DNA of 6,852 bases from assembly GCA_031273285.1 (NCBI GenBank), contig JAISSE010000212.1, positions 1 to 6,852 on the forward strand, given 5' to 3'. The notes below the pieces were generated by a model. The model was not told where the DNA came from and ran no database searches. It was given only the letters and a program-made list of their open reading frames with translations. A program made the translations under genes and the position numbers. The number at the start of each line of letters is the position of its first letter. Position 1 is the stretch's first letter. Below are positions 6,764 through 6,852 of this stretch, piece after piece. The stretch is from Prevotellaceae bacterium (GTDB taxonomy: Bacteria; Bacteroidota; Bacteroidia; Bacteroidales; UBA932).

Positions 6764-6852
6764 ATGAAAAAGAAAGTATTATCATCGGTAATAAAGACGT
6801 CGCCTGTTCTTTTCGGGTTTTTCATTATGGGATTCTGCGATTTGGTGGGCGT
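6764..6852 (+). CDS. MFS transporter, N-terminus only (cut by window end)
   Basis: Only the first 29 complete codons are present. They read as a short basic leader (MKKK) followed by the beginning of the first membrane helix, with TSPVLFGFFIMGF at residues 12-24 and then CDLVGV. I recognise this as the opening of a Bacteroidota major facilitator superfamily sugar permease, similar in style to the fucose/glucose-galactose type. The protein would sit in the inner membrane and import a sugar, most simply the mannose or small mannoside released by the GH38 enzyme. An A8 run and no Shine-Dalgarno precede the ATG, which suits Bacteroidota translation starts. It lies 194 bp after the fusion gene, separated by the heptamer array. 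The substrate cannot be told from this fragment. Confidence 0.78.
   Translation, partial: MKKKVLSSVIKTSPVLFGFFIMGFCDLVG

Overview
The window looks like Bacteroidota (Bacteroidales-like) chromosome. The grounds are a GH38 enzyme with a short signal peptide ending in FA|Q, the HTHTDIGYT-type catalytic motif, a PMI domain close to the long class I phosphomannose isomerases I know from that phylum, AT-rich spacers with no clear Shine-Dalgarno sequences, and low-complexity heptamer repeats between genes. This assignment rests on recognition; I ran no search.

Layout, all on the + strand: (1) 1-369 has no credible gene. It holds a GC-rich patch able to form alternative hairpins, a short terminator-like hairpin at 192-210, an 11-bp inverted repeat pair (200-210/281-291) and a 16-bp AT palindrome just before the first start codon. 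(2) 370-3798 is a secreted glycoside hydrolase family 38 alpha-mannosidase with an extra N-terminal beta-sandwich-like domain. (3) 3799-3893 is a 95-bp spacer with three copies of a heptamer. (4) 3894-6569 is one uninterrupted 891-codon gene that joins a ROK sugar kinase, a degenerate nucleoside-kinase-like segment and a class I mannose-6-phosphate isomerase. (5) 6570-6763 is a 194-bp spacer made almost entirely of 21 perfect 7-bp units followed by four inverted units. (6) 6764 onward is the beginning of an MFS transporter cut by the window edge.

Read together the genes form a mannose-use cassette. A periplasmic GH38 releases mannose from alpha-mannosides, an MFS permease would import it, and a single cytoplasmic polypeptide would phosphorylate it (ROK) and isomerise mannose-6-phosphate to fructose-6-phosphate (PMI). 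The two most notable items are this kinase-isomerase fusion and the heptamer array. The array starts at the base after the fusion gene's stop codon, contains an unbroken chain of tiny ORFs joined by TAATG stop-start overlaps, and ends in a hairpin just before the transporter start.
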